Positions 18,449-28,169 of a DNA stretch of 64,000 nucleotides are shown in pieces. The first letter of the stretch is position 1. Each line of letters starts with the position of its first letter. A program made the position numbers and the translations under genes. Source of the stretch: Streptomyces sp. NBC_01707 (GTDB lineage Bacteria; Actinomycetota; Actinomycetes; Streptomycetales; Streptomycetaceae); assembly GCF_041438805.1 (NCBI RefSeq), contig NZ_CP109190.1:930001-994000 (forward strand), read 5' to 3'. Below the pieces are notes generated by a model, which did no database searches, was not told the DNA's origin, and saw only the letters and a list, made by a program, of their open reading frames with translations.

Positions 18449-18480
18449 TTTTCCCGGGGGCTGACAGGCCCCCGGGAAAA
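18449..18480. terminator. Strong bidirectional hairpin terminator
   Basis: A perfect 13-bp stem TTTTCCCGGGGGC / GCCCCCGGGAAAA with loop TGACAG. The T-tract on each side makes it usable in both directions. It closes the 17205-18356 gene. Confidence 0.85.
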
Positions 18481-18501
18481 ATACGTTGTGACCTCAGCAG
18501 G

Positions 18502-18756
18502 TCAGGACCGGTGGTTGAGGGACCGGGTCAGCTCACGGTTTGCAGCTCGAGCCGCCTCAAGCTCCTCGGTCCGTTCTTCGAGCTCGCCCCGCTTCTCGGA
18601 GAGGTCCTGTTCGAGCAGGGCGATCCGTCGTTGGAGCTGGTCGATGTCGACAGGTGCTCCGAGCTCGACTTTGGGCAACAGCGGCTCGATCACCGCCCAC
18701 AACTCGTCATCGACCTCGGACGGTTTTGGCCGAGCCACCCCGGACCCCCGAATCAT
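18502..18756 (-). pseudogene. Chimeric scrap: IS5-type transposase start fused to DUF6262-like tail
   Basis: The 84-residue frame begins like an IS5-family transposase (VARPKPSEVDDELWAVIEPL). It then switches to a coiled-coil tail (RRIALLEQDLSEKRGELEER, ELEAARAANRELTRSLN) of the type that ends DUF6262/TnpC proteins of Tn554-like elements. The join is near residue 34. Neither half is complete, so it is read as a recombination scar rather than a gene. Confidence 0.55.
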
Positions 18757-18789
18757 CGGTCCCGGACTGGCCCCGGTTCGTCCCTGCCG

Positions 18790-18921
18790 TCAGCGGTTGA
18801 GGAATGAGTAGCTGCGGCCAATCTCGGTGAAGCCGCGGCAGGAATACCACTCGCGCGGCCAGTCAGTCACGTCCGCGATGAGGAAGAGCTGCGGGATCCC
18901 GGCAGCAGCGGCCAACGCCAT
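18790..18921 (-). pseudogene. GNAT acetyltransferase, C-terminal remnant
   Basis: The minus frame ending at TGA 18790-18792 encodes LIADVTDWPREWYSCRGFTE followed by IGRSYSFLNR, the typical last strand and helix of a Streptomyces GNAT acetyltransferase. Upstream of about 18921 it runs into the 3' end of the IS701 copy, so only about 43 codons remain. Confidence 0.65.
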
Positions 18922-20065
18922 CCGTTTCTGCGCTTTCCCCGTCCAGGTCTAGCTCCCTGGCCCGCAGGACGGTCAGGCAGGCATGGGCGGCCATGGCCAA
19001 AGTCATGTGGCGGTGCCAGCCGGGATAGCGTCGGACCTGGTAGTCGTCCAGGCCGCACTCCTGCTTCGCGGTCTGGAAGCACTCCTCAACAGCCCACCGG
19101 CTGCCTGCTATTGAGATCAGCTCGTCCAGGGTGGTGTCGGCGGGACAGTAGGCGATGTAGTACGAGATCTCGTGAGGCCGGCTGACGCTGCGGCGGGCGA
19201 CAACCCAATGCCGGCGGTCCTCGCGATGCCAGGGCCTCACCTCCACTCGTGCCCAGTCGTAGATCCGCGGGCCGTGGGCCCCGGCGCCGCAGGAACGACG
19301 CTTCCACTTCTGCCGTGGCAGTCCGGTGAACAGGTCGTGGACGGGGTGATCCATCGCCCAGCGGGTGACGACGGTGTCGTGCCGGGTGGTGGCCATCACG
19401 TGAAAGACGTCCGCCTGTTCCAGCTCGGACCGCCAGCCCTTGCTATATCCATAGGCGGCATCCGCGGTCACCCACCGGAACGGGATCCTGTCTCTGATCG
19501 CCCGGCGGACCATCGCCTTGGCCATAGCCACCTTCGTCTCGAAGGCGACACTGTCGTCGACACCAGCACGCCTGCATCGTTCACGGTCGTCCGTCCACGA
19601 CGTGGGCAGATACAAGCGGCGGTCGATCAGCGTGCGGCCCCGGCCCGTCGCATAGGCGAGGAACACACCGATCTGGCTGTTCTCGGTACGTCCGGCGGTG
19701 CCGGAGTACTGCCGTTGCACCCCTGCCGAGCGGATCCCCTTCTTGAGCAAGCCGGTGTCATCCACGATCAGGACAGCGTCCGGATCCCCGAGATGTTCCA
19801 CGACGTACTCGCGCACGTCGTCCAGGACCTCGTCGGCGTCCCACTCGATCCGGTTCAGCAACCGGTGGATGCGGTCAGGTCCTGTGTGCCCGGCTTCCTC
19901 CGCGAGCGTCCAGCCATTCTTCCGCTCCAGCGGAGCGATCAGCCCCCGCATATACGCGAGCGCCGAATCCCGCGGCTCCTGCCGACTGAACCGGTGCACG
20001 AACCGCTCGTGCACCGCACTCAATTCCCCGGCCCACAACCTGACATCAGCAAGGTCCCCACCCAT
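18863..20065 (-). CDS. IS701-family transposase (C-terminus altered)
   Basis: A nearly full-length IS701 DDE transposase of about 400 residues: LERKNGWTLAEEAG, AVLIVDDTGLLKKG (first Asp), WVTADAAYG (second Asp) and IAGSRWAVEECFQTAKQE (catalytic Glu region). The last 20 or so residues do not look like the family and overlap, in another frame, the GNAT remnant. The element's right end has probably been deleted or joined to foreign sequence. ATG 20065 or GTG 20092 can start it. Activity is uncertain without a right end. Confidence 0.85.
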   Translation of the reverse strand: MGGDLADVRLWAGELSAVHERFVHRFSRQEPRDSALAYMRGLIAPLERKNGWTLAEEAGHTGPDRIHRLLNRIEWDADEVLDDVREYVVEHLGDPDAVLIVDDTGLLKKGIRSAGVQRQYSGTAGRTENSQIGVFLAYATGRGRTLIDRRLYLPTSWTDDRERCRRAGVDDSVAFETKVAMAKAMVRRAIRDRIPFRWVTADAAYGYSKGWRSELEQADVFHVMATTRHDTVVTRWAMDHPVHDLFTGLPRQKWKRRSCGAGAHGPRIYDWARVEVRPWHREDRRHWVVARRSVSRPHEISYYIAYCPADTTLDELISIAGSRWAVEECFQTAKQECGLDDYQVRRYPGWHRHMTLAMAAHACLTVLRARELDLDGESAETDGVGRCCRDPAALPHRGRD

Positions 20066-20167
20066 AACCAGACCAACGAAGAACCTGGCCAACAGTCACG
20101 ACAAGAACCGTTGCAGCATTAGGGCCTGTCCGGTGAGTCAGGAACGGGGGCGCCCGCCCTGGCTGCC

Positions 20168-20930
20168 ATGAGGCGCTTTAATGCCCAGGTGGTGAACTGG
20201 ACGCAGATGCACGACTGCTACCGGGATGTCGATCGCGTCCCCGCCCTTCTGGAACAGGTAGAGCTCGAGGACAACGCGGCAGCATGGAAGGAGCTGGGAT
20301 ACCGGCTGGTCCTCGAGAACGACCTCGTCATCCCCGCCAGCTTTGCCGCCCTGCCGCGCCTGATGTGTCTTGCCTTCAGGAGCGCACCGGCGCGTCGACT
20401 GGCGGGAACGATCCTGCGACGCGCGGCAGGACACCACGGCTGCGATGATCTGCTGGCAAACTGCGTCGACGCGATCGCGGAGTTCCGCAAGCTGCTGGAC
20501 CGGCACCTGCAATCGCGGCCGGTCGACTGCCTCGCGGCCTTCCTCGAATGGCTCGCGGCCATGGAGGAGTACCACTGGAGTGCCGTCCTGGGGGACTTCA
20601 CGGACGACTTCTACCGCCTGGCCTGCCCCAGCTGTGCCGTGGAAGTGACGATCGCCATCGGGGACCACGGGCGCTATTCAGCGATCCGGGACTGGAACCT
20701 GGGCGACGTGGACCGTCGTGGCCTACGGCCGGCGTCTTCCGAGAAACTTTCCGGCACCGGCCGGTGGATGCATGAGACTGCCGTGACGGGCGGGAGGCAC
20801 TCGCCGACGGCATCGCCCACCTCTTCGGCATGGCTCAATGCCACACTGTGCCAGCGTGTTCAACATCGCGGACGAGTACACATCCGCCAACCGCCCCGTC
20901 CTGCGGCAGGCCAGGGCGGATCGGACGTAG
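20168..20930 (+). pseudogene. Hypothetical protein gene with frameshifts near its 3' end
   Basis: The first 200 codons (start ATG 20168) encode a helical protein with a conserved look (WTQMHDCYRDVDRVPALLEQ) and a CPSC motif. No named family is recognised. From about 20790 coherent coding moves to other frames (EALADGIAHLFGMAQ, then CASVFNIADEYTSANRPVL to a stop at 20928-20930), implying two small indels. The single-frame continuation to 21022 is low-complexity and probably not native. It is immediately downstream of the IS701 element. Confidence 0.55.
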
Positions 20931-20941
20931 GCGAGAAGGGC

Positions 20942-21240
20942 TCAGGAGCGAAGCCAGAGACGGATCGCGGTGAAGGTGACGGTGCCGTGGAAGACGTAAG
21001 CCCCGTTTGTCGAATCGCGTGACAACGGCGCGGAAGCCCTTGAGAGTGTTGATCGTCCGCTCGACCTCGTTCCTGCTGGCATACCGGGCCCGGTCGAAGC
21101 CGGCGGGCCGCCAACCCTTGCCGCCGCGGTTCTGCCGATGGGCCTGCCGGTCGCGGGACCATCAGGGCGCCTGCGGCAAAGCTGGCCCACTCAAAGCGAG
21201 ACTTCGAGCGGGCGCGGTTCAGCGGGCGCACCACGGCCTG
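20942..21240 (-). pseudogene. IS5-family transposase, C-terminal remnant (frameshifted)
   Basis: On the minus strand one frame reads FDRARYASRNEVERTINTLK then GFRAVVTRFDKRG, and after a shift near 21005 another ends AYVFHGTVTFTAIRLWLRS. This is the last third of an IS5-type transposase including the ERTINxLK catalytic-Glu helix. The rest of the element is absent. Confidence 0.75.
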
Positions 21241-21270
21241 GTCCTCGATCTCGCGCGGGTACAGTGCTGC

Positions 21271-21637
21271 GGGCCATCAGCCGGAAGTAGCCAGCCTCGG
21301 GAACGCGGGCGTCGGCGCGGCAGCGGGCGAGTAAGCGCAGACTCTTTCGTCGAACCTCTGCAGACGCTGAGTGCCGGGACGGCGACTGACAGGTGACGGA
21401 GAGCCGACAAGGCTGCCGCAACTGCCCTGTACCCGAGCCCTCTTCAGTCCATCGTTCGGTGGGAAATCGTCCGCAGTTCTACCCGTGGGCCGCGGCGGAG
21501 GGCGTACAGATGGTGACTGCACAGATGGTGACGATTGGCTCACGCGGTGGGCTGGAAGCCCCGTCGCGCCGCCGTCGGGGCCGTCGGAGGATCAAGGTAG
21601 GAGCCCCGGTCGAGGCGGGGCCAGGGGAGGCAATGGG
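21271..21637. other. Intergenic stretch, no gene recognised
   Basis: Contains the 5' flank of the ppx gene and a short direct repeat (CAGATGGTGAC at 21507-21517 and 21522-21532). No supported coding sequence. Confidence 0.5.
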
Positions 21638-22651
21638 ATGCGGCAGGCAGGTGTGCTCGATGTTGGGTGCCACAGTGCGTTACTGACGGTAGTGCGACGG
21701 CGTCCGGGTACGGTGCTGGAGCCGGTGTTCTCCCGCAAGGTGCGACTGAGACTGCACGAGGCCCTCGATCGCAAGGGGCGGCTGGACAAGGCTGGCGTGA
21801 AGAGCGTCGAACGGGCAGTGGCCGCGGCCGTCGCCGCTGACCCGCGTCTGCGGGAGCCGGAAGTGTTCGCGTTCGCGACCTCCGTGATCCGGGACGCACC
21901 CAATCGCGATGAGATCATCGCGAGTGTGGCGCGCACCACCGGCACCCGCCTTCACGTGCTGACCGGCGAGGAGGAGGCGCGGTTGGCCTACGTGGCCGCC
22001 CGCCAGTGGGCAGGCTCGATGGCCGGGCAGCTGCTGGTACTGGATATCGGCGGCGGTACGGTAGAGATCGCTGCCGGCACCGGAAACCGGCCCCGCGTTG
22101 TCTACTCGCTGCCGCTGGGCGCCCGCAGGATCACCCGGGACTGGCTTCCCGGCGGCACCGCACCATCCCCACCCCGACTGGCTGAGGTGCGGCAACACCT
22201 CAGCCAATTCTTGGAAGCCGTCCCCGGCCTGCCGCAGGCCGAGCTGGGCGGGCGGGTGCTGGCCTGCTCCAAAACCTTCGAACAGCTCGCCCGGCTCGCC
22301 GCCGCTCAGGGCAAGACACCGCGAGCCGGACAGCAGCTCGCACTACCCCAACTGCGCACGTCAGTCTCCCTGCTGGCCGCCGCCGGACCGCCCCGCCGTT
22401 CCAAACTGCCGGGCATCTCCCCCCACCGCGCCGAACAGTCCCTGGCCGGAGCCCTAATCGCACAAGCCCTCATGGAAGCCTGCGGGGCCAAGAACGTTGA
22501 GATCTGCCCCTGGTCCACCCGAGAAGGACTGCTGATCGAATGCCTCGGCGTGCCCTCACCACAGCCGCGCACCCCCGCCTCGTCGGCTGAACCCAAGGGA
22601 CGTCGAAAGTCGACACCCGGACCATCGGAGGCCAGCCATGAATGTGCATGA
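21638..22651 (+). CDS. Ppx/GppA-family exopolyphosphatase
   Basis: A 337-residue protein of the short actinobacterial Ppx/GppA type (ASKHA fold). The first phosphate loop is AGVLDVGCHSALLTVV (usually DxGSNT), residues 46-90 carry the helical linker, FATSVIRDAPN and LTGEEEARLAY hold the catalytic region, and LLVLDIGGGTVEIA is the second phosphate loop. It should hydrolyse polyphosphate or (p)ppGpp. ATG 21638 is selected because GGGGAGG lies about 8 nt upstream and the domain begins at residue 4; longer in-frame starts give no domain. The stop overlaps the start of a PCD-like fragment by 14 bp. Confidence 0.85.
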   Translation: MRQAGVLDVGCHSALLTVVRRRPGTVLEPVFSRKVRLRLHEALDRKGRLDKAGVKSVERAVAAAVAADPRLREPEVFAFATSVIRDAPNRDEIIASVARTTGTRLHVLTGEEEARLAYVAARQWAGSMAGQLLVLDIGGGTVEIAAGTGNRPRVVYSLPLGARRITRDWLPGGTAPSPPRLAEVRQHLSQFLEAVPGLPQAELGGRVLACSKTFEQLARLAAAQGKTPRAGQQLALPQLRTSVSLLAAAGPPRRSKLPGISPHRAEQSLAGALIAQALMEACGAKNVEICPWSTREGLLIECLGVPSPQPRTPASSAEPKGRRKSTPGPSEASHECA

Positions 22652-22779
22652 GTCAACGGAGGTCGAGGAGCGCCTCGCAGGGCTGCCCGATTGGACCCGT
22701 GATAGGGACGAGATCACGGGCCGAGTCCGACCGAGAGCGGCACATCGGCACCACGCTTTGATGACCTGGACGCACAACG
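22638..22779 (+). pseudogene. Pterin-4a-carbinolamine dehydratase (PhhB/PCD) remnant
   Basis: ATG 22638 opens MNVHESTEVEERLAGLPDWT followed by RDRDEITG, the usual beginning of a PCD protein. The text then jumps to HRHHALMTWTHN, resembling the later HH and WTH segments, so the central part is deleted. It would be a tetrahydropterin-recycling enzyme if intact. It overlaps the ppx stop codon, suggesting an original two-gene operon. Confidence 0.5.
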
Positions 22780-22824
22780 CCGCCCCCTGCCCCGGCCGTA
22801 GCCGTGGCCAGAGACAGGGGGCGG
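22780..22824. terminator. GC-rich hairpin after ppx/PCD remnant
   Basis: CCGCCCCCTG (22780-22789) pairs with CAGGGGGCGG (22815-22824), with a further GGCC/GGCC pairing inside the loop. No T-tract. Confidence 0.55.
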
Positions 22825-22857
22825 GGTGCTCGGGGGCGAGTTCTAACCCAGCTTGAG

Positions 22858-22885
22858 TCCGCCCCCTCCCGAGTGTGGGGGCGGA
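22858..22885. repeat. GC-rich inverted repeat, similar copy near 62.05 kb
   Basis: TCCGCCCCC (22858-22866) and GGGGGCGGA (22877-22885) form a perfect stem. A similar hairpin with the same flanking ATT occurs at about 62039-62067. Confidence 0.5.
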
Positions 22886-23328
22886 TTCGTCGTCCGGCCG
22901 CAGGTGGGTGAGGGTCCCGTGGACCGGACGACTCATCCACTCAACCAGCCCACACCCCCCTGACTCAAACCCCATGTAGGCCATCCGGCGGTACGCAGTC
23001 CGCGACGCTGGCTCGCCCCCCAGAACCGGGACCGGGCGGGGCGAGGGAAGGTTCCTGCCCCTCACCGGTGGCTACTGGACGATTCTCGACCGATTCCGCG
23101 ACAGCTCCGCCACAACCATCGCGCCGCCCGGCCCGTGGGTCAGCTCGAGAGGCTCGGTGACCTGGACGAGGTACACCGGCAGGAACGCGCGCGAGGTAAC
23201 CGCCATGACAGCGCTGCCATTGGGCCGGTGGGGTGACCGCCTCCAATCTGACGCTCGCACGGGGCAGACATCAGCGCATCCGGACCAGCGCTCTCGACTG
23301 GTTTGCAGGCGACGAGAAGGGGTTGTCC

Positions 23329-24471
23329 ATGCTGGGACTGCGGCCAGCTGTGGCCGAACCTGTCGGGTCGGTCGACGGAGCTCTCACGACCCGCGATGCC
23401 GTCCATGCCGTCGAGGTGGCGCTCGGGCAGATCCTCGACGAAGGGCTGTGCCGAGCTCGCGAGGCGGATCCAGTCTTCGCGCGGGAGGTTGCCGATCGCG
23501 TATCGGCATTCGTCCGACGCGGTGGGAAGCGGCTGCGTTCGGCGTTCGCGTGGTGCGGCTGGCGGGCGGCCGGCGGAAGGGGTGATGCCGCGGCGGTAGT
23601 AAACACGGGTGCGGCTCTGGAACTGGTTCAGGCATGCGCTCTCATACACGACGACGTGATGGACGGATCGCCGATGCGCCGGGGTGCACCGGCGATGCAC
23701 GTGGACCTCGCGCGTATGCACCTTGACGAACGGATGGCAGGCGCGCCCGAGACGTTCGCGTCTTCGGTCGCGGTACTCGCTGGCGACCTTGCCCTGGCCT
23801 GGGCGGACGACCTGCTGACCGAAACGGCACTTGCCTCGCCTTTCGGTGTCCGGATCCACCGGGAGTGGCAGGCTATGCGCACCGAAATGGTCGCCGGGCA
23901 GTACCGGGACATTCGGGCGCAAGCCACCGGATCGTCCGGACTCGACGAGGCGGTGAGAATCGCCACGCTCAAGAGCGCCCTGTACACGGTCGAGCGCCCG
24001 CTGGCTCTTGGCGCGTCCCTGAACGGTGCCGACGCCTCCATTCTGGAGGCGCTGCGCTCCGCTGGACGCTGTGCCGGGCTGGCCTTCCAGTTCAGCGATG
24101 ACCTGCTCGGCGCTTTCGGCGACCCGGCCTTGACGGGCAAGCCCGCCGACGACGACCTGCGAACGCGCAAGCTCACCTATCTACTGGCCGTCGGCCATAG
24201 CATCGCCGATACCTCCGGCAACGAGGAGGCGGCCGACGCGCTTGCGCCGGGCAAGGCTCCTGTTCCGGACGACGCCGTATGCCGGATGCGGACAGTACTG
24301 GAGCAGACCGGTGCGCGAGCCGTCGTGGAGGCGAAGATCTCGGAGCTGGCCGCGGCGAGCCTACGGCACTTCGATCGGACCGGTGCGGAGCCTTTCGTGC
24401 GGCAGGAGTTCGCCTCACTGGTGGAGCGAGCTTCGGGTCTGCCGCCGAAGCGCACCGGGGAGGGCGTGTGA
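23329..24471 (+). CDS. crtE: Geranylgeranyl diphosphate synthase (carotenoid CrtE)
   Basis: A 380-residue trans-prenyltransferase making C20 GGPP from IPP and DMAPP/FPP, first step of the cluster. GGKRLR is at 65-70, the first Asp-rich motif DDVMD at 108-112, and the second motif DDLLGAFGD at 257-265 has the Streptomyces form. LKSALYTVERPLALGASL is the usual K/T...Q-region equivalent. ATG 23329 has GAGAAGGGG upstream; a GTG at 23233 would add 32 residues. Its TGA overlaps the crtI GTG (GTGA), so crtE-crtI-crtB-Rieske form a tightly coupled operon. Confidence 0.92.
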   Translation: MLGLRPAVAEPVGSVDGALTTRDAVHAVEVALGQILDEGLCRAREADPVFAREVADRVSAFVRRGGKRLRSAFAWCGWRAAGGRGDAAAVVNTGAALELVQACALIHDDVMDGSPMRRGAPAMHVDLARMHLDERMAGAPETFASSVAVLAGDLALAWADDLLTETALASPFGVRIHREWQAMRTEMVAGQYRDIRAQATGSSGLDEAVRIATLKSALYTVERPLALGASLNGADASILEALRSAGRCAGLAFQFSDDLLGAFGDPALTGKPADDDLRTRKLTYLLAVGHSIADTSGNEEAADALAPGKAPVPDDAVCRMRTVLEQTGARAVVEAKISELAAASLRHFDRTGAEPFVRQEFASLVERASGLPPKRTGEGV

Positions 24472-26036
24472 GGACAGTATCGGGGCCAACGGACCACGTC
24501 GTCGTGGTGGGCGCCGGGCTGTCCGGCCTCGCCTGCGCCCTACATCTGCTGGGCGCCCGACGCAGGGTGACGGTCATCGAACGTGACGCCGGCCCCGGCG
24601 GCCGGGCCGGCCGCGTTCGTCTCGGAGGCTACGAGGTGGACACGGGGCCCACCGTGCTGACCATGCCGCACCTGGCGGACGAAGCCTTCGCGGCCGTGGA
24701 CGACAGCCTGGAGCGCCACGTAGAGCTGACAGCCTTGCACCCCGCCTACCGGGCAGATTTCGCGGACGGGTCCTCACTAGACGTACACACTGACTGCGAG
24801 GCGATGGAGGCCGAGGTCAGGCGGTTCGCCGGACCCGGCGAGGCAGCCGGATACCGCGAACTGCGGGATTGGCTGGGGCGGCTGTACCAGGCGCAGATGC
24901 GGCGCTTCATCGACACGAACTTCGACTCCCCATTCCAGCTCCTGCACCCAGACTTGGCTCACCTCGCGGCCTTGGGCGGCTTTGGGCGTCTGGACCGGCG
25001 CATCGGCCACTTCCTCGCCGACCCTCGCCTACGCCGTGTCTTCTCCTTCCAAGCCCTGTACGCGGGAGTCGCCCCGGCCAGGGCGCTCGCGGCCTACGCG
25101 GTCATCGCCTACATGGACACTGTCGCCGGCGTCTGGTTCCCCAAGGGGGGGATGCACGCCCTGCCTCGCGGGATGGCAAGCGCGGCGGCAGAGGCGGGTG
25201 TCGAGTTCCGCTGGTCGGCCGAGGTCACGGCGCTGGAACGCTCGGCGGGCCGAGTACGTGCCGTACGGCTGGCCTCGGGCGAGCGGATTCCGTGTGATGT
25301 GGTGGTGCTGTCCTGCGAGCTGCCAGCCGCGCACCAGCTGCTGGGACGCGCTCCCCGGCGCCCGGTACGTCTGCGTCGCTCACCGTCCGCTGTCATCCTG
25401 CACGCCGGAACCGACCGCACGTGGCCCGGCCTCGCGCACCACACCCTTTCGTTCGGTGCAGCCTGGGAACGCACTTTCGACGAACTAACTCGCTCGGGAA
25501 GACTAATGAGCGACCCGTCGCTGCTGATCACCCGGCCGACGACACACGATCCCGACCTAGCCCCACCCGGAAGGCATCTCCATTACGTGCTGGCGCCCTG
25601 CCCAAACACGGATGTTGGCCCCGCCGCCACCGACTGGCGAGACCTGGGACCCCGCTACCGTGACAGCCTGGTCGCCGAGCTGCAGCGACGTGGTCTGGAC
25701 GGTTTCGCGGACAGCATCCAGGAGGAGCTCCTGGTGACGCCGCTTGACTGGGCGGCGCAGGGGCATGCAGCCGGCAGCCCCTTCTCGGTCTCCCACACGT
25801 TCGCCCAGACCGGCCCCTTCCGGCCGCGCAACCTGGTGCGGCATTTGGAGAACGTCGTACTGGCCGGCTGCGGCACGACTCCCGGGGTGGGGGTGCCGAC
25901 AGTACTCATCAGCGGCAAGCTCGCCGCCGCACGCGTCACTGGCGGCGCCCGCAGAACACGGGCATTTCCCCGCCGCCCGGCATCGCACCGTTCAGGTGCC
26001 GCCGTAAACATGAAAGGCATCCATGACCCGTCGTGA
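24468..26036 (+). CDS. crtI: Phytoene desaturase CrtI
   Basis: A 522-residue FAD-dependent desaturase converting phytoene to lycopene. The N-terminal Rossmann motif [19 protein letters not shown] is followed by [11 protein letters not shown]. The substrate domain includes [20 protein letters not shown] and [16 protein letters not shown]. The C-terminal bacterial CrtI signature [20 protein letters not shown] closes the FAD site. GTG 24468 overlaps the crtE stop by 4 bp, and the 3' end overlaps crtB by 14 bp. Length and order match the Streptomyces crtEIB operon. Confidence 0.94.
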   Translation: MRTVSGPTDHVVVVGAGLSGLACALHLLGARRRVTVIERDAGPGGRAGRVRLGGYEVDTGPTVLTMPHLADEAFAAVDDSLERHVELTALHPAYRADFADGSSLDVHTDCEAMEAEVRRFAGPGEAAGYRELRDWLGRLYQAQMRRFIDTNFDSPFQLLHPDLAHLAALGGFGRLDRRIGHFLADPRLRRVFSFQALYAGVAPARALAAYAVIAYMDTVAGVWFPKGGMHALPRGMASAAAEAGVEFRWSAEVTALERSAGRVRAVRLASGERIPCDVVVLSCELPAAHQLLGRAPRRPVRLRRSPSAVILHAGTDRTWPGLAHHTLSFGAAWERTFDELTRSGRLMSDPSLLITRPTTHDPDLAPPGRHLHYVLAPCPNTDVGPAATDWRDLGPRYRDSLVAELQRRGLDGFADSIQEELLVTPLDWAAQGHAAGSPFSVSHTFAQTGPFRPRNLVRHLENVVLAGCGTTPGVGVPTVLISGKLAAARVTGGARRTRAFPRRPASHRSGAAVNMKGIHDPS

Positions 26037-27018
26037 ACTGGACGCCGCCGGGATCACCGAGCCGGACCTGCGCGCCGACTACTCCCAGTGCCGACGGCTC
26101 AACGCTCGCCACGGCAAGTCGTACTTCCTGGCCACCCGTCTCCTTCCCGTGGAACGCCGGTCCGCGGTACACGCTCTGTACGGTTTCGCCCGCTGGGCGG
26201 ACGACATCGTGGACGGACTCGACCAGCCACGGAATTCGACGGAGCGTGGCCGGCGGTTGCGGTCTCTGGAGAGGGACCTGGCGCGAGCACTACGGACAGG
26301 CCTGGGAGACGGCCCCGTCGTCCGGGCCGTCGCCGACACCGCCGAGCGCTACGGCATCGACCACTCGCTCTTCGCCGACTTCCTGATCTCGATGTACAGC
26401 GACCTGCACGTCACCGACTATCCGACCTACAACGATCTGCGGGCCTACATGCACGGCTCGGCGGCCGTCATCGGACTGCAGATGCTGCCCGTCCTCGGCA
26501 CCGTCGTTCCTCGTGAGGAGGCAGCGCCGCATGCGGCGGCCCTCGGGGTAGCCTTCCAGCTCACCAACTTCCTGCGGGACATGGGCGAGGACCTGGACCG
26601 AGGCCGCGTGTACCTACCGGCTGACTTGCTCACCGCACACGGCGTGGACAGGACACTGCTGGAGTGGAGCCGCCGCACGGGGCGCCGTGACCCACGCATC
26701 CGGGCGGCGCTCATCGCTGCCGAGGCCATGACGAGAAGGGTCTACCAAGCAGCGGAACCGGGCATCGCCATGCTCGATCCGCGGGCCCGCCCCTGTATCC
26801 GCACCGCGTTCACGCTCTACGGCGGCATCCTTGACGCGATCGCTCACCAGGACTATGCGGTGCTCCACCACCGCGCTGTGGTGTCACTGGGACGGCGTGC
26901 GGCCACGGCCACCGCGGGAGTCGTACGCGTCGCGGGTGCGCGGTGGCGTGCACGCACGACTCCTCAGGCACCCCGAACGAACGGCGCCGGAGTCCCGACG
27001 GAAGGACCTGCGAAGTGA
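26023..27018 (+). CDS. crtB: Phytoene synthase CrtB
   Basis: A 331-residue squalene/phytoene synthase condensing two GGPP to phytoene. The first Asp-rich motif WADDIVD is at 59-64 and the second, [16 protein letters not shown], is near 180-195; [11 protein letters not shown] near residue 32 is the conserved start of the active-site helices. ATG 26023 lies inside the crtI 3' end, and its stop overlaps the next gene's GTG (GTGA), showing translational coupling. Confidence 0.94.
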   Translation: MTRRELDAAGITEPDLRADYSQCRRLNARHGKSYFLATRLLPVERRSAVHALYGFARWADDIVDGLDQPRNSTERGRRLRSLERDLARALRTGLGDGPVVRAVADTAERYGIDHSLFADFLISMYSDLHVTDYPTYNDLRAYMHGSAAVIGLQMLPVLGTVVPREEAAPHAAALGVAFQLTNFLRDMGEDLDRGRVYLPADLLTAHGVDRTLLEWSRRTGRRDPRIRAALIAAEAMTRRVYQAAEPGIAMLDPRARPCIRTAFTLYGGILDAIAHQDYAVLHHRAVVSLGRRAATATAGVVRVAGARWRARTTPQAPRTNGAGVPTEGPAK

Positions 27019-28031
27019 GCAGACGAGCGATCCGGCCCGACTGGACAACGCCCCTGCGGCGTCGCCGCCGGTCGGGCTGGGCCACGCAGACGCCGACCTG
27101 GCGGCAGGCCCGTCCGGCGCTGATCGACGGGGCCCTCAAGCGGGCGTTGGCTCGCCCGTCTGGCAATTGGTTCGTCGTTGGCGCCTCCCGGGATGTGCGT
27201 GAAGGCGGCGGTCCTTACGCCAGGACGGTAAGCGGCGTCGAGGTCGTCCTTTGGCGGTCGGACGGTGGTGAGCTGCACGCGGGGCCGGGTGTCTGCCCGC
27301 ATCTCGGTGCGCCGCTGGCTGACAGCCGGGTGGTGTGCGGCGCGCTGGTGTGTCACTGGCACGGGCTGTCCCTGGACGGCGGATCGTTCGGCGGCTGGGA
27401 CCCGTACCCGGTGTACGACGACGGCGTCCTGGTGTGGGTGCGGCTGGACACGGTCGGTGGTGAAGAGCCTTCGGAGCGTCCCGTGGTGCCGGTACGGCCG
27501 GCGGCGGGCAGCGGGGTGGACGCAGTGTTCACGTCGGTGGGGCGGTGCGAACCGGAGGACGTGGTCGCCAACCGCCTGGACCCGTGGCACGGTTCGTGGT
27601 TCCACCCCTACTCGTTCGTCGATCTGACGGTGACTCGGCCCCTGCTCGGTGACCAGCACGCCCAGCACGACGTCTTTGTCGTCCATGTCTCCTTCCGGGT
27701 GACTGGCCGTCTGGTGGTGCCGGTCCGGGCGGAGTTCACCGCGCCCGAACCGCGCACGGTGGTCATGCGCATCACGGAGGGAGAGGGCTCTACGTCCGTG
27801 GTGGAAACGCACGCGACGCCACTGACCGGTGAAAGTGAAGCCGTGCAGAGTACAGCGGTGATCGAAGCGATCATCGCGGCCTCGGACCGCAGGGGATTCG
27901 CTCTGGCACGGGCAGCCGCACCCGCGCTGCGCCCGCTGATGCGCAGAGCAGCCGGGCGGCTCTGGCGAGACGACCTCGCCTACGCCGAGCGGCGCTGGGC
28001 TTTGCGGCGCTCGGGCCGCTTCCCCGGATAA
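27015..28031 (+). CDS. Rieske [2Fe-2S] protein of the carotenoid operon (DUF5914 type)
   Basis: A 338-residue protein with an N-terminal Rieske domain (cluster ligands Cys94-x-His96 and Cys113-x2-His116, in GVCPHLGAP and [12 protein letters not shown]). The roughly 170-residue C-terminal domain ([27 protein letters not shown]) corresponds to DUF5914, found with this Rieske domain in Streptomyces. It occupies the fourth place of the crtEIB operon, where other streptomycetes have the gene called crtV. Its step is not established; electron transfer to CrtU or oxidation of a carotenoid ring is possible. GTG 27015 overlaps the crtB stop. Confidence 0.85.
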   Translation: MSRRAIRPDWTTPLRRRRRSGWATQTPTWRQARPALIDGALKRALARPSGNWFVVGASRDVREGGGPYARTVSGVEVVLWRSDGGELHAGPGVCPHLGAPLADSRVVCGALVCHWHGLSLDGGSFGGWDPYPVYDDGVLVWVRLDTVGGEEPSERPVVPVRPAAGSGVDAVFTSVGRCEPEDVVANRLDPWHGSWFHPYSFVDLTVTRPLLGDQHAQHDVFVVHVSFRVTGRLVVPVRAEFTAPEPRTVVMRITEGEGSTSVVETHATPLTGESEAVQSTAVIEAIIAASDRRGFALARAAAPALRPLMRRAAGRLWRDDLAYAERRWALRRSGRFPG

Positions 28032-28169
28032 TCTGCCTCAGCAGGGGACGGACGCGTACGGGGCTCTCGTAGCGCCCCGAGGCAGTCGGTTGGGCCGCTC
28101 ACCGTCGGGGAGCGGGGCTGTGCGCTGGCCCGGCATCGGCCGGGTGGGAGCATCGCCTACACCGGGTGA

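Noticed and set aside
23233..23328. Longer crtE start at GTG 23233
   Set aside because: No Shine-Dalgarno in front of it, whereas ATG 23329 has GAGAAGGGG; not excluded.
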